64,000 bases of DNA from the NCBI RefSeq assembly GCF_910591885.1, contig NC_063272.1, forward strand, positions 7,018,364 through 7,082,363, written 5' to 3'. This document shows positions 35,957 through 49,900 of this stretch, piece after piece. The first letter of the stretch is position 1. Every line of letters begins with the position of its first letter. Source of the stretch: Bombus terrestris (taxonomy: Eukaryota; Arthropoda; Insecta; Hymenoptera; Apidae). The notes beneath the pieces were generated by a model. That model saw nothing but the letters and a program-made list of their open reading frames with translations. It searched no databases and was not told where the DNA came from. The position numbers were made by a program, and so were the translations under genes.

Positions 35957-38368
35957 GTATTTCATTTAATCGTTACAATTCTTCTGATTTTTTGTCCGCA
36001 ACCTATTCAGTATACTATACATTGTTTCTTTGTGTTAAATGATATGTAGTTGTAAAGCAAAAGAGATAGAATCGTCTTTTAGCTTCATATCAAATTGTTA
36101 AAGGGAGAGTTCAGATTCTAAAGATCAAGATTCTATTTGAATGTCAGTTAGTAGCATTCGTCACGACGAAAATGAACATGAAAATGATTTGAACATTTTG
36201 GCACGGTTAATTGTTATTTTCAATTTCTTAATTCATATTATTTGACTTTCATACATTTCTAAGAAGTTTCTCGTTGTATTCGAGTCAATTATATATCAAT
36301 ATAGATAATATAGACTGCACTGAACGGGGGGCAACATCGATTGCATGGGGCTATGGGGCAAATCAATAGCCATTTATGGATTGTACCTACAAACACAATA
36401 ATCTACGATGACATATGATTCAATCGAGCGCTTGTAGCGTATATGTAGTTAACTATAACAAACGCTCTAAACGTTTTAAAAAATACATGCCCCTTCTTTG
36501 TTCCTCGCGTGACTAACAAGGCGAACACGCATTTACGTTCTAGTCGTTGCGCAGCCATTACTTGCAACTTCACGACACGTGCGCACTGTGGAACAACCTC
36601 TTTTTTTTTTGTTTTTCTCCGCCACTTACAGAGAAACAGCAAAATTGGTTAGCTTCGATTTTCGCAAATTTTTTGCAAGTTGATAGCATAAAGGTCTCGA
36701 TGAAACTGCAAAAGGTTAACTACCACCTGATTTCAATGACTTTTCAATATCTTCCACAGGTTCACAGATACATAAAATGTATTTTAACAGAACCTATGTC
36801 GATAAAATAACGAACACTTGAAGTAAAAAGAGTATAAATTGTGAGCAGTCGCAAAAGCTTTAGAATAAAGACGCAACAATATTAATAAAATTTTCATTAA
36901 CGCAGCCTTTTTATCGTGCCGCTGTTGTGTACACTGTTTATGAATGTTCATTAAAGAAAGCATCTATTTTTCGAACCAGGAAACTATAATCAACTTTTTC
37001 ACTTATAGCTTCCGTTACTGAATCCACTGGAGCGTATTGTTATTACCTGTTGCTCCGTAACTGCCTTGCATGTTAACGAAGCAGCGGATGATGCGTCGAT
37101 AAAATACTATGATAATACAGTCACGTAGAATTAACATACTCTATATACAGTTTCATAGGTTATTTTAAAAATTGTGTTTACGCTGCTGTAAAGTGGAATA
37201 ATTTAGTTTACTTTCCATTGAAACATTGGAGTAGGTATAGTATTACATATATACGCAGGTATTACGTAAAGTGGCCGATATATGTTAAATAGATTAAACG
37301 ATTCTTAGCTTTTGCACAAGCGGTATATATACATATAATTAAGTATAGTTCTAATTATAAAAGAGATATATCAAAAAGGAGAAAAGAAAATTTAGAGATA
37401 ACCAAATATCTCTCGACAGAGAAATATAGTTACAATTACGGATCAAGCAAAAAATGTTACCTCTTTCCATGAACGTCATTTAAAATACAATTGCTGTCTG
37501 TTACTTCGTGCCATGCCTCTTGTGAATATAATATCGCGGAAAAAGTTCCTCCTCTGTAAGACTTGAAGCTGAAAGATTTCAAAAAATGAGCACAAAATGG
37601 AAATGAAAGATTACTTGAAGAATAACATTCGCAAAAATAGACTCAAGATAATATATCCACTTATTCCAGGTACAACACGTTGACGTATAAATTAATCTTG
37701 CATGCATTGATATTTAACGATTCACAAATTCCACTTACCAAATATCATTGTTATCATTACATGTTACAATCACTTTCCGAGACAAAAATAAAAATATTTA
37801 TCGAATAAAGAACACCAGAATACTTCAGACATTTCAGAATATCTTCGCAGCAGATAGTGAAACCACATTTAGAATTTTCTAGCATAAGAGTGTATTAACA
37901 TCCTCGGAACATCCTTTCTCTATGAGCTTCACGAACCTTATGAAGTTTGTTGCGCCACGTATAATCAACCCCAAGTTCAAAACAAACTATACACCAACGC
38001 ACGCCAATACGCATTAATAATAGAAAACTTGCGTGACGGTGGAAAAATATGGAAAAGAAATCCTTATTTTCCTACAATTTAAAAATACTGTGCAAACTAC
38101 CCTTACTGGCTTACAATGTACGCACCATGAAATTACCATAATTGACCCTCACCCTCCTTATTAACTTATAGCTACTATTAAGCTATAGCTACTGTCCATC
38201 ACTTGTCACTCAGAACCCCACCGTTATTATTTTTTTATATTCACCGCTGTCTAGGAAATATGGAAAATACTCGAAAAATAAAGAAATTGCAGGAATATTT
38301 GATTAGGAAAAGAGAAAAGGGAAGAACCATAATCTGTTCAGCCGCAGATGCGTTCAGACTTTCAAAAA
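35957..38368. other. Intergenic between OR fragment and next OR
   Basis: About 2.4 kb. I looked specifically for exons 2-9 of the fragment upstream and saw none. The open frame at 36547-36810 is not OR-like. The last 450 bases are the duplicated upstream flank of the next OR, including the empty TTAA site at 38079-38082. Confidence 0.5.
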
Positions 38369-41300
38369 ATGGACAACTTCGCAGGAAGTCACTATTACAG
38401 TCTCAATCGAATTCTCATATCTGCCATTGGTCTTTGGCCATTCAATCGTACGATATATACGAAATTATTGAATGTTCTCGTCATTCTTCTTTTCTTACTT
38501 TGCGTATTCGGTCAGGTATTTGTTTCATTTAGTACCATTCTTGCGATTATTTGACTGTAATTTATTGCGTGGTTTCTTTTTTCCCCGTATTTCGCAAAAT
38601 ATAAGTTTACAATAAAGTGGAATTCTTATTTTTCAATTTTATGATAAGCTGTCAAAATGAAGTGTATAAAGAATGTGTTTGCATCGCAGTTGGTGAAATT
38701 GATAATGGCAAAATTGAGTACAGCACTGAGATGGAAAATAGTTTCTTACATCGCGTATTCCTGCATTTTCGTCGTCAGGTACATCGGATACCTCTATTAC
38801 ATTAAGGACGTAAGTTTAGTAAAATAGAAATGACCGGTATCGCTTATCCGCTTTTGTATTCGAATAAAGTAGATTTTTGACCGAAAGTACATTTTAAACA
38901 AGTACATTTAAAACGGCATCTTATGATACAAAACTATGTACTTCACGAACACAGGTAAAATGGATATTCCAAAGAATTACATACGATTGGAATTCGTTAA
39001 AAAATGAAGCAGAGCTGCTAATCATTCACGAATACACTAAAACCATGAAATCACTATCAATCGGTTTTGGACGTAAGTCGAAACTCTCCATTCTACAATA
39101 CTGGCTGAACTACTTTCAATTTCGGGCAAGAATTTTTCAATTTCGATAGAAAATTCTTACTTATTATCAATTATTTATTATTTTATTATTAAGTATTTTT
39201 AAATTTCTTTTATAAAAGAAATTTTCAGTTTCATCCAGTTCTGATAATTAAGAATAATATCGTCCGTACTAACCGAAAAGTAATATTGATTTTCTTTATG
39301 GGCAACTAAGTCTACAGATCCATATCGATCTATACGCGCATATGTAAATTCGGTTTATACGATGACAATGATCGAACGCCTGGACATATTAGCTATAACA
39401 AGCATCTTTTCTTCAAAAAAAAATTGTTTCATCTATTCTATTCATCTTCGTCTGAAAATTTCAACACTGATCACTTTATTGAATAGTAGATGAATAGAAT
39501 AATATTATATATAATATATAAATAATATAATATTATATAATATTATATAAGTAATAGAATAATGAATAGAATAAATAAATAAGAAACAAAGATAAAGACC
39601 AACATCGTTTGAATAGGAGATATTAAATAAAAAATTGTTTTACTTTATTTACTTTTTACTTTTTACTCTTTACGTTTTACTTTTTAACCGATATAAATTT
39701 GAAGGATTTTTTAGCAACGTTTACAATAGCTATCTACACTTTGTTCTTGAATGTTAATGCAAATATTTTAATCAGAAACATTGTTACAGTGATCCTTGGT
39801 CCAATGATTCTAACATTCTTCTTGAAAACATTCAGTAATGATATCTTGGATTTGTTAATTCCTATGAATTACACGCGTCCACGGGTGCTCCCAATGATGA
39901 TAGAATATTTTATTGATCAGGAAAAATTTTTCTACTACATAGCTATTTACATCAATGTTACTATCAGTCTTGGAGCACTAAGTGTTTTCGTCACTGAAGT
40001 AAATTCCATGGCAGTAGTATATCATATTTGTGGATTGTTAAAAATTGTTTGGTAAGGAAATTTAACAACGTAATTAACACACTGAAAAACGAACCATTAT
40101 TTCTTTGTTATCGATATTGCACATACTTGTTTCCATATTAAACGAATAATAACTAGAATAACTGGAATACAATATATATATCGCCTTGTCTGGGATCAAT
40201 ATTTTTCTATAATTGTCATTTATTAGTACTTATTGCAAAAGGACTGAATTTGTTTGCGCTACTTATCCTGGACTGTATCCAATATCTGTATCAAAAACTA
40301 TCTTTTATCAGGCGTTGATGTTATCGTGATGACACGATAGTGGTTCGTCTTATGAATTACCTTTTACGTTAAAGTATTGGGGAAATCAAATAACCGCGTT
40401 ATTACCGACGTATTATACTTATTGATTTTAATATTGAAGATAATACGTTTACTTGGAATAAATATCAAAACTAATCAATAATATCAATCAAGCTATATCA
40501 ATAATATACATTACACTTGTGCAATCATTATCACATCGTTTAGTATCATAAAACTAATTACTTTCTTACATGAATGAAAATTGCGCGAATTATTTTTAAT
40601 TAAGCTATTAATTGATTATACTCATAATTTCTTTTAGTTTTTTATTCACTGTACATTGTTCCGCAGCTACCGCATAAATCACATATATGTTTCAAACATA
40701 CCAGGAGTCTCTCCTGCGCAAAGGAGTATGATAATTCACAAACAAATAATCTCAATTGTGAAATTACACACAACAATCAAACAGTTAGTATTCCAATATC
40801 ATTTCAAACAAAATTTTGAAGGCAGAATAATTTGTCAAGAATTGGTATTTTTTCTTTTTCAATTTTTCTAACATTAGTTTTTCTTATTCGCACAATTAAT
40901 TCACACAAGTTATTATTTTGTCCGTTCTTAATTCCAGAACAATCTAAAAATAACAAATATTTCCTTTTTTAAAGTTATGTCGATTTTATACAACTAAAGG
41001 TAATGCCATTGTACAACGTTTTTTGCGTTTTCGGTCTGATTACGTTCATTCTTGCTCTCTTTCAAGTGAGTATCACACGCTTAGACGAAATTTGGTTGGT
41101 TAACAATTATCCTTGATTGACAAATCCTTCTTTGTCTCAGTTTGCGAAAGCAATGTCAATCAGAAACGACATAGAGGAGTTTGTGGCATCATTATGTACT
41201 GTAATTACTTCTGTACTTTACGCTTTTACTGTCATTCATTTTGCCCAAAAATTGACAGATCATAGCTCCGATATTTTTCAGCAGTTGTAAGTAACGTGTA

Positions 41301-41689
41301 TCTATCTAGTTCACACTGACACATTAAAAAATACACCACTTTCAAATATTATATTACTTTCGTTGTTTGTATGATATGTATAGTTGCAAATATAAATATG
41401 TTACAACGTTTAATGATGTATCATTATTATAATAAAATACTTGTAGATACAATATCGAATGGTACAATCTGCCAGTGGTGGAACAAAAAGTAGTACTCTT
41501 TCTCATGCGAAACAGTCTAAAGGATCTTACTTTTATTATTGGTGGTGTTATAGTTGCGTCTCATGATATGTTTACAATGGTAACTATGCTATGAATATAC
41601 TTAATTTCTTCATATATACTGAAACTGACTTTTTTTAGTATGTTCGAACAGCCTTTTCGTATTTCATGGTTGTTTATTCCTTTGATTAA
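38369..41689 (+). CDS. Odorant receptor, nine exons, intact (394 aa); last OR of the array
   Basis: Exons: 38369-38515, 38690-38809, 38955-39072, 39790-40051, 40667-40783, 40975-41065, 41141-41286, 41447-41579, 41639-41689. Frame is kept throughout. Start chosen: MDNFAGSHYYSLNRILISAI then GLWPF; an upstream in-frame Met exists at 38348 but would lengthen the N-terminus beyond the family norm. For exon 4, two acceptors are in frame; gttacag at 39789 gives the family-standard 262 bp, while the one at 39714 would add 25 codons. Exon 4 has IPMNYTRPRVLP and the EYFIDQEKFFYY motif. Exon 8 has EWYNLPVVEQK and exon 9 reads YVRTAFSYFMVVYSFD then stop. AATAAA at 41924-41929 may end the transcript. Intron 3 contains a simple AT-rich repeat (about 39500-39580). 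Role as for the other ORs; ligand unknown. Confidence 0.92.
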
Positions 41690-44600
41690 AATGCTTATCA
41701 ATTTCTCATCATCTGTCTGCGGAAAACTGGCCGCATATAAATATTTTCGACTGAAAAGTTTATTGTATAAAATAATAGAACAAGCTCTTCTCACAGGATA
41801 TGTTTGTATTATTTTAATTTTTATCTCACTGATATCTTTATTGCAAAACATATGTGTGTGGTGCGATAATGTGTATAATGATAATTTAATTAAATATATG
41901 TTGCTAAAGTAGAACAAAATTTCAATAAATATACGAAGTACAAGCATCACTGGAAGGTTTAAAATAGAAACACCTGTTAATTACACATTCCCTTCCTATC
42001 ACCTTTGCACCGCTATTTTACACCATATTCCTGAATGTTCATAAACCATCTGTTTCCCTCATTAGAGTACTATAATCTACGATGTTCAATTATTGTTTCC
42101 ACCTACATCCATTCACAGTATTCCATTCCTATCCACAGTATATTGCTATTGCCTTCTGATATAGAAATATTAATATTGTGCATGTCAAGGAAAAGATGGA
42201 GCATTTTACAATATATGATACAATTTGGATCGAGAATCGTTCAATTCTAGCGGTAAAGTGTCCTCTACGTGTAGTTGCACGAACATGAACTACATTTGGA
42301 ACGAGTATATAATACTTGAAATCAGTTAAAACTGGTCGATTATAAAGTTACATATTACAAAGTTACGAAGGCTTTTCTTTATCGTAATACCATTAAATAG
42401 CAACATTTTCCAGGTAAAATTAAATATTAGATAGACTTCTATAATTTCATCAAAATATCCGTTTTTATTGATGAATGTTAATGGATACCAAAAAGAACTA
42501 GTAATTTAATTTTCCTCTGATTCAATAAACTAATTAACGTTTTGATAATGTAATAATTATTCAACTTAATAATTATAGTATTAATACACTTCAATTCTAT
42601 TTCACAACCAATTTTATTTTTCACAATTTTATTATTTCACAACCAAAGTTATTTTTATTCCAGAATGAGAATATGTAAGCATAAGAATAAACAGGATTGG
42701 AAGATGTCAAAGAACGTGATGAAAGTAATAAGAAAATTGTTCAGAGATCTTGAAATCAACGATATTCGCAAGCAAAAGACATATGAAATCCTGATAAAGA
42801 AGATATCTAATTCGAAGATGTAAATTACGCCATTGTATAATCGTGAAATGTGGTAAGAATCCGAAGACGTAAAAATTGAGGCTTATAAAATGCAAATTCA
42901 CATCGCTGTTTATTGCAGGTAAAATATATTAGTTCATAAATGAACGTAGTTATCGTATCACGTAGATAGTACACTTTGAACAGCTCGTAATCTCCCTTTG
43001 CCAGATATAAATTTCGCTATTATTATCGTAAATGATCACAAGTATTCATAAACAGAGAACGAAACTTATATCCATGAACATAACTCACGATCAGCAAACT
43101 CTGTTACACGAATAAAATAGACAAGAGGCAGATATTCTCGATAATTGCGAATATAATGAATAATTTTAGCCTTTTTACTATTTTGTCAAATATTTACCAT
43201 GCAAAATTCAGGGATGTTACGTTCAGCATGATATCGATCCGATTTAAATCCTCCTTTTTGTTTTCTAAGTGGCCTTTTGGTTACCGTTCGGAAACAATTT
43301 CAAGCATTGACCAAGCTGAAAGATTCGAAGGTGCGGGGACCATCCAGCTCATTGACAGGGAAACGATCGCCGGTATTCTCAGATTCAAAGCGCAAAAGTG
43401 CCCCGGCTCGTGAATAGAAATGAACTGAACCTGGAAGTCGTTACGGCGAGGCTGATGGTATTCCTTTGCCTTCGATCAGTCCTATCCGAGATTACTCCTT
43501 TCACCAGTGAATATTCCAATTCTTTTTTCCTGTCCTTTCTTTGATACTCCCCTAGCTAGAGCGAAGTTTGAACATCCAGTAATATTTTCCTGTTCGAAAC
43601 GTTCCTTGTTTCATTCTCCTTCAACTTTTGTGGCATGGGCAAAATATTTTTCTGCAGAAGTAACGATAAAAAATAGTAAGATGATGATCTGCAAGATCGT
43701 AAAATGGCAGAAATTAAATTTATTAGAAACTAGGTGAACTCGGTAAATAAGAAAATGTGTTGTTTATTGTTTGAAACGAATTATCGAATTTTCTGTGTTG
43801 CATGGAATTCGTGTGTTGATTCGTTTCATTAAAAATTCCAAATCTTAATCGTATCGTACTGTTCGTTGTTTAAAAGTTTACATTACTCCGACAAACTTGT
43901 TGAACTTTCTATATCCAACCAAGTACTGTGTGAACTGTATGTAACCAACGAAGAATCCAATTAAACCAAACTCCTCACGCTATCTGTAACACAAATTTCA
44001 ATTTAACCATCTTCGGCAAATTCCCAATCTCGATTTCAACCTCGAAACTCTAAACTACGAATTGTTACGATCGAATTGGCTATGCCGTAATACAACGAGA
44101 CTTGTAGCATCACGCGGACTCATTAAAATGAGAAAAAGAGGTTCGACCTAAAGCGAAAAGCGAACCTACCCGAGCGGACTTGGTTTCGATAAGAGATCAG
44201 AAGTTTTCGAGGCCTCTCATCGCTACGAAGGAGGCGCGGCAAAAAATGAAATCGCGTCGGAATCTGGCCGAACGCGAAAGAAACCACGCAGCGGCGTGAA
44301 ATTACAAGCGTCTGGTCCGTCAACCTTGTACGATCTTCGACGAAATAGGGAAGCAATTGGCGAGAAACGAAGCGTGAAGCGTCTGCTCGGTAATCAGCAG
44401 ACCAGCCCGTGACCGTAGATCGGCTTGGTCGATCGCGAGAGATCACGCGGCCAATTTGCGCGAGTAACTAGACTTTCTTCAACGAAGAAAAAGAAACGAA
44501 CGGCTACGTGGATGAAACGATAGACAGGTGGCGAAAGGGTACGTTACCTTGGACCCGCTACCGAATCGACCCTCTTATCTAAAACGCGAATATAACGTCT

Positions 44601-46742
44601 CTATCTAGTCACTACCACCTTCTCGTTTGGTCGACTGTTCCCTATTATCGCTCAGGGCGCGAACTTACCCATAGTCGTAGCTCCAAACACGTGAAAGGGA
44701 ATTATTCCAAGCAGCGTCGCACCTTTAGGTTGGTCTTCGTCGAAAGAAATCACTGGCCCATTCTTGCGATCGTTTGCTGATACGTAGTTTGGATTCGGAG
44801 CTTGGTGAACGTTTTATTGTTCCGGTTTTTCGATTCTTTTACACTGAGAATAGAGGAAGATGGGAGAATAAGAGTATTTTCATAAATATAAGAATATTTC
44901 AGACTTTATAATGTAATTGTCTGTCTTCCTTCTTTTTTTTTTATTACACTTTCGAGATGGATTTTTATTTTAACAATGAACGTAGTGTTATCATAGGAAC
45001 TATAATATACTGAAGTTTGAGAAATAGGTTAATTGTAGTTTTTTAAATGGGATATGTAATTTTATTTGTAACAAGAATTTGCAACACATCTATCAAGTTT
45101 TAGGTATCCCTACAACAGATGCTATGTCATAAAGGAAAAATATTTATATCTCGAGAAAGAAAAGATTCGTATGTTTGTATGATCTTTTCCATTCTTAGAG
45201 TGTGTAGAATATGACACCGAAATTTCATTACCTTAAATATTCCGTTGCATTTATATCTACCGTATTATGCAACGTTCTCTCTTTCAAAAACTGATCCAAT
45301 TTTGGTACCGCCGGCATCGTTCCAAGAGAGTCGTAAAGGTATGGAGTGGAAGGAGAAAACGAGAGGAAAAATCGGGGTAAAGCTGAAAAAAGCCACGGCG
45401 CACCTGTCCCACAAAGTTGTTCACATTAATTCGAACTAATCTCGTAAGATCGTAAGGAACAATGTTACTCAGGAGCTTCTCATAGCGGTGCTCTCTTCTT
45501 CGGCGTAAAAAGAGTGCTTAGATAGGATGCGAAGCTCGTTTCACCGTAATTCCACTTCCATCTCTAATCTTTACTACTTTTTCAAAAGTGAATGCATATG
45601 TTCAATAAATAGTTTAACTTATTAGAAAAATAGTGAGATTGCTTATTTTATACCTCAAATCGTAAACTTGATAACAGATAACGAGGAAGGTTTACGATCA
45701 ATTGGAATATGTTACAGAACCAACGAATAATCGATGAGATAATTAAAAAATTCAGGTTTTATGCTGTTAGTCTTTTATTAAAATAAATATAAATTACTAT
45801 AATCTACTGTTCTGATTATGCAGGATACGATCGAAAATTATATACAATCGGGCACGAGGTGATTCCTTATAAAAGAAGATAAGAACTAAATATACAATAA
45901 GATTTTTTCCTCCACACTTTAGCTTTCGAGAAATTCTAGATACGAAAATAAGTAAAAGCTTCCACTTACTTTCACGCGTCGAATAACCTCTTGCCGGTTG
46001 TTTAGTCCTATCCAGTCGGGAATTCGCCATGTTCAAATATACTTGATAAATTTCAACACGAAACATTGTTCTTTTGTGAAATTCGATTTCCTCGGGAACT
46101 AAGCCTCGGACAAAAAAATTTTTCTATTTTTGCATAGCAAATCACCTCGTGCCCGCTGTATACGTTTTAATCGATTTAATTAATGTAATCGTTAATTCGT
46201 CGCTTATTTGTATCCAAATATTGTTACTACAAATACCAAAATACCCCTCGCGTACTTGCGAGAGGTATCGTACATGGAATAATGGTAACAGGTTCGAAGA
46301 CAAGGGGTGGAAAAGTGGAGCATGCGAAATCCGCGTCGAAACTTGTTACTCACGAAAGTGCTTCCGTGACTATCTGCAGACCTCGTATCAGGGTCTTACA
46401 AGTGGCTAGGAAACACGCGAGTGCTTTTCGCTGTGCGAATCGCCGTTTCGTGAACAACCATCCTCTGCTAATCATATCCACGTGATCCGTCTACGAACTG
46501 GCCGTTACATCCTTTGGAAACTCTGTTGAAGAATATTGTTTTCTGCTCGTATCTTTTTGCTCGCGTGAAGGTTTCTCTCTCAGGAAGTGATGTTAAATAG
46601 GAAAAATTTGATGATTGTTGATAAAGATAGAAATGGGAAAGAGGATTGTTGGAAAACGACGTTAAATTAATTTCGTTTTGTTACATTCATTCTTTCACGT
46701 TTCATGCTGAGTGTATACTCTATATATAACATTGTATATATA
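41690..46742. other. Gene-free region right of the OR array
   Basis: After the last OR no further OR exon is seen. About 44110-44790 is distinctly richer in G+C than its surroundings and has several open frames (for example 44123-44446 on the minus strand), but none shows domain motifs. It could be a 5' exon, promoter or CpG-type region of the mannosidase gene or of an unseen gene. No tRNA or rRNA is recognised. Confidence 0.4.
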
Positions 46743-46958
46743 TAAGGTTGTTGGAAAAGTTTCTTTCGTTTCATGAGAAAATAATAGACGCACAACGTTT
46801 CTTGTTTTATATTATTTTGTCGAATGACGTGCGACCCATTTTATTATGTTGAGATAAATACCGCAACATTTCATAGACTTGGTTTCACGTTTATATGAAA
46901 GTGCATTTTTCTAAAAAACACGTTTGCTAAAGAAAGACACTTTTCGGACAACCTAATA
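46741..46958. mobile_element. Mariner-type MITE (214 bp), family shared with 51903-52114
   Basis: 46743-46956 begins TAAGGTTGTTGGAAAAGT and ends CTTTTCGGACAACCTAA, an inverted pair, with TA on both sides (46741-46742 and 46957-46958). Just inside, tttctttcgtttcatgag and aataatagacgcacaac match the inverted right end of the element at 51903-52114, so both derive from one family. There is no transposase frame; it is a deleted, non-autonomous copy. Confidence 0.8.
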
Positions 46959-49900
46959 TATATTATTGATTATTTAAACGATAGATCTGTTTATTTTCGA
47001 CAAAACTGGCCTTAGAATCTAATGTAATATATTTTCGCAGTATTTTGTTCTTTACAAAGTCATCTGAAAAGATGTGTTTTTACTATAAATTATTAATCGG
47101 TGAATTCATCGCACAGATTTCTAATCTCATAAATATAATAATAGTTTCTTCATTTATAGATCTACTTTTTATCGTGTCGTTCCTTTTAAGAATCATTTAC
47201 ATTGTATATAATAATAGCAACGATCGTAATAATCATTGTAGTGGTAGTATATTTTTCGTTGAATGTTCTGTTCTTTAAAAAGTAAAAGAGAGTGGAAAGG
47301 AAGTAGAGTAGAAAGAGATAACTTGAGAGCCAAGTCTTAGGTTAAAAGAGGAAGTATAAAAACGCAGAAAAACTTGGAAAAATAAAAGGTAATATAGCGA
47401 GCCTGGTCGACGAACGAAAGCTTGACCATTAGAAACAGGATATAAGAAAATAAACTGAAAATACGTGGAAAAAATATAAAGGTGCAACCGTAGAGACTTA
47501 GCCAAGTTGTCAAATATATATGAACACTAGGCTCATGCAAAATCGTGAGAGATGTAGATGAAAAATGGAGGGGGAGATTCGGAGAAGCGTGTGTGAGAAT
47601 ATAAACGAGAAGAACGTGATCGTAGAAAAAGTGTAATAATAGGATAATAGGGTATAATAAAAGAAATAAAGAATTTCATATTTTCCAGCTTTGGAGCACT
47701 AATTTTTAAAGCTACTTCAATTCCTTCAACATAAATTTTGTTACGCTAAAAAATATTCACGTAATAATGTATAATAAATACCATCGAATATTTTTTTGGA
47801 AACAAACTCGTTCTTAGATTGCACAGAAATGTATTATTTACAATTGTCGATTACTTTCCTTTTACTGAATATTTTTGTTTCTTTTTTTTTTGGAATACTT
47901 TTTACTTTGGAATACTTCACTTATCCATTCCTCAGATATCTACAATATCATAATCGAGAACTACTTTTCTTTAGAGTGAAAATAGGTGTACAAATATTAC
48001 AGTAAGAAACGATAAAGCGATTAATATTTCAATGCGGTAATAAAGTTTGTGAAAAGAGATAACTAAGAATAAGATGTTATAGAAACAATTATAAAATGTT
48101 CAACATTTCGGCAGAATAGTAAAATTCCACTGAAAAGAAATTACTACGGATAAGATGATACAATGGACACTCTTAGGGCAGCCGCTTTTCAAGATGTCGC
48201 CGGTTCTTCATCTTTACAGAGACAAGAACAGACCGTCTTTTCGTGTCGAGTGGCCGAGCTTGAAACTTTATTAAGAAGGTCGAATTTCTTCGAAAAAGAG
48301 CAAATGCTCGGTTATTACACCTAAATATATCTCTGCGACCCGTGCTTCCGAGGATGCTTGCCCATTTTTTCCCGTTTTTTTGTTTTAATACACTATTATT
48401 GCCTCGTCGTTATTGCCACACGATGCAATATCAAGCCGCTCATATAACGTTATGCTACTTACAGCCACTTTCACGATACAAAATTAATTCCATGTCAGAT
48501 TTAAACTTCGGCCTTGTTCGTGTTTTATTCCGTCGACGTGCACACGACTCAGTTTCTCTTTCTCATACTTATTTATCCTATGAAATTCCAGTGCTTCGCT
48601 CGTAAAAATTAAACACGAAAGAACGATACATATAAAATATTAAAACTGAATTTTGTAAAGCTTTTTTACTTATTCATATTTCTGTGTAGAAGAAAGATTG
48701 AACGATTCCTTGGAATAACATTTCGTAGTCATAATACTAAAAACAGGATGCCAAAGTATAAATCGATTAAAAAAGAAATTACAAATCAAACGTTTACGAA
48801 ATATGAGAGAAATAGAAATCTTCTAACCATCCTTTTTTTAGACAAACATTTTAGTACTAGGAAAGCACGATTCGAAGATGTTAAAGATCTATCAAAAAGA
48901 AGACAAACTTAACAAAGTCCTCGTATACAAACCTGCAGGAGCATTTCATTTTAAACTTAGACGTGACCATTTCCAAATTTTTCCCTCGCCTGTCGCTCTC
49001 ATTTCTATCTCAAAATCCGGAGCATTCATAGTTATGATCTCACGTCATCCAAATTGATTTTCACGCACGGTCGTGACATCTTTTCGCGCCGTGGATGTTC
49101 GTGAATCGTTAAGAGGTTGCTCACGTATCTCATAGTTAAGGTACCATTGGAGAGCGCGTTCCGTGGGTGCAATATTGGCCAGGGACCAATTTCGACTCGA
49201 CTCACCACCTGATCCACCTCTCTAGTCGTAGTTCTTTTAAAGCAGCGCCTCGTCCATGGCCATCGACTTGATTTCTTCCACTATGCGTCCTTCGTTTCTT
49301 CCGTCCTCGAGTAGGCGACGCGTCCTCGAGACAACGACGGTGCAATAATCATCGCCGTTCCATTTTACTATCCGTGAACCGAGACACAGTGTGGTCGTTC
49401 AACGAACGACCCTGAATAAACGGAGTAAGGAACTGCTGGAAAAATCTCGTGCAATGATACTCTTCCTGCAACTTCTTTCGGGAAATTAGGTGGACATGTT
49501 TGGAGACTGCAACTGAGAGCGTCGTTAACTCTGGGAACTACCGAAACTATCAAAATGAATTCTTTTGTTTCCTTTTTTTTTTTGTTTTTAGGATTAATAT
49601 TATAAGATCGTGTAGAAAAGGTGAAATTAATCTTGATTTTTATTGAGATCAGAACTCGATTATGCCGAACTACAAGCGTTGAAAATACGAAAAGTAGATC
49701 TTTTTGCATGGGAGAATACTTTTCAGAAAAGCTTCGTCGCTTTATGGAAATTCGTTTTTCCCATTGCAAGAATTAACTTTAAACTCTCTTGTGACCGAAT
49801 GAAAGAGAATTTTAAGAGAAAGAGGAAATCACATTGGAACATGATTAACTTCAAGATAATTTGAAATCGGATACAGCATTGAAATTAAAACATCGTTTAA

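Noticed and set aside
36547..36810. Open frame with QQNWLASIFANFLQVDS, considered as a downstream exon of the OR exon-1 fragment
   Set aside because: It matches none of exons 2-9 in length, phase or motif.
39715..39789. Extended exon 4 of the last OR (25 extra codons)
   Set aside because: The acceptor at 39789 gives exactly 262 bp, the length seen in three other intact ORs and in one pseudogene; the extension has no counterpart.
42707..42830. Possible OR exon 3 (a QDWK context after ttattccag)
   Set aside because: There is a stop directly before the motif, the rest does not resemble exon 3, and no neighbouring OR exons were found.
44123..44446. 107-codon minus-strand open frame in a GC-richer island
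   Set aside because: Arg/Ser-rich composition without domain features. The open frames on both strands are expected from the base composition here. I keep it only as a possible regulatory or 5' region.
49368..49769. 133-codon minus-strand open frame
   Set aside because: No recognisable domain, no splice or codon pattern, and a low-complexity lysine run encoded by a poly-T tract; probably chance.
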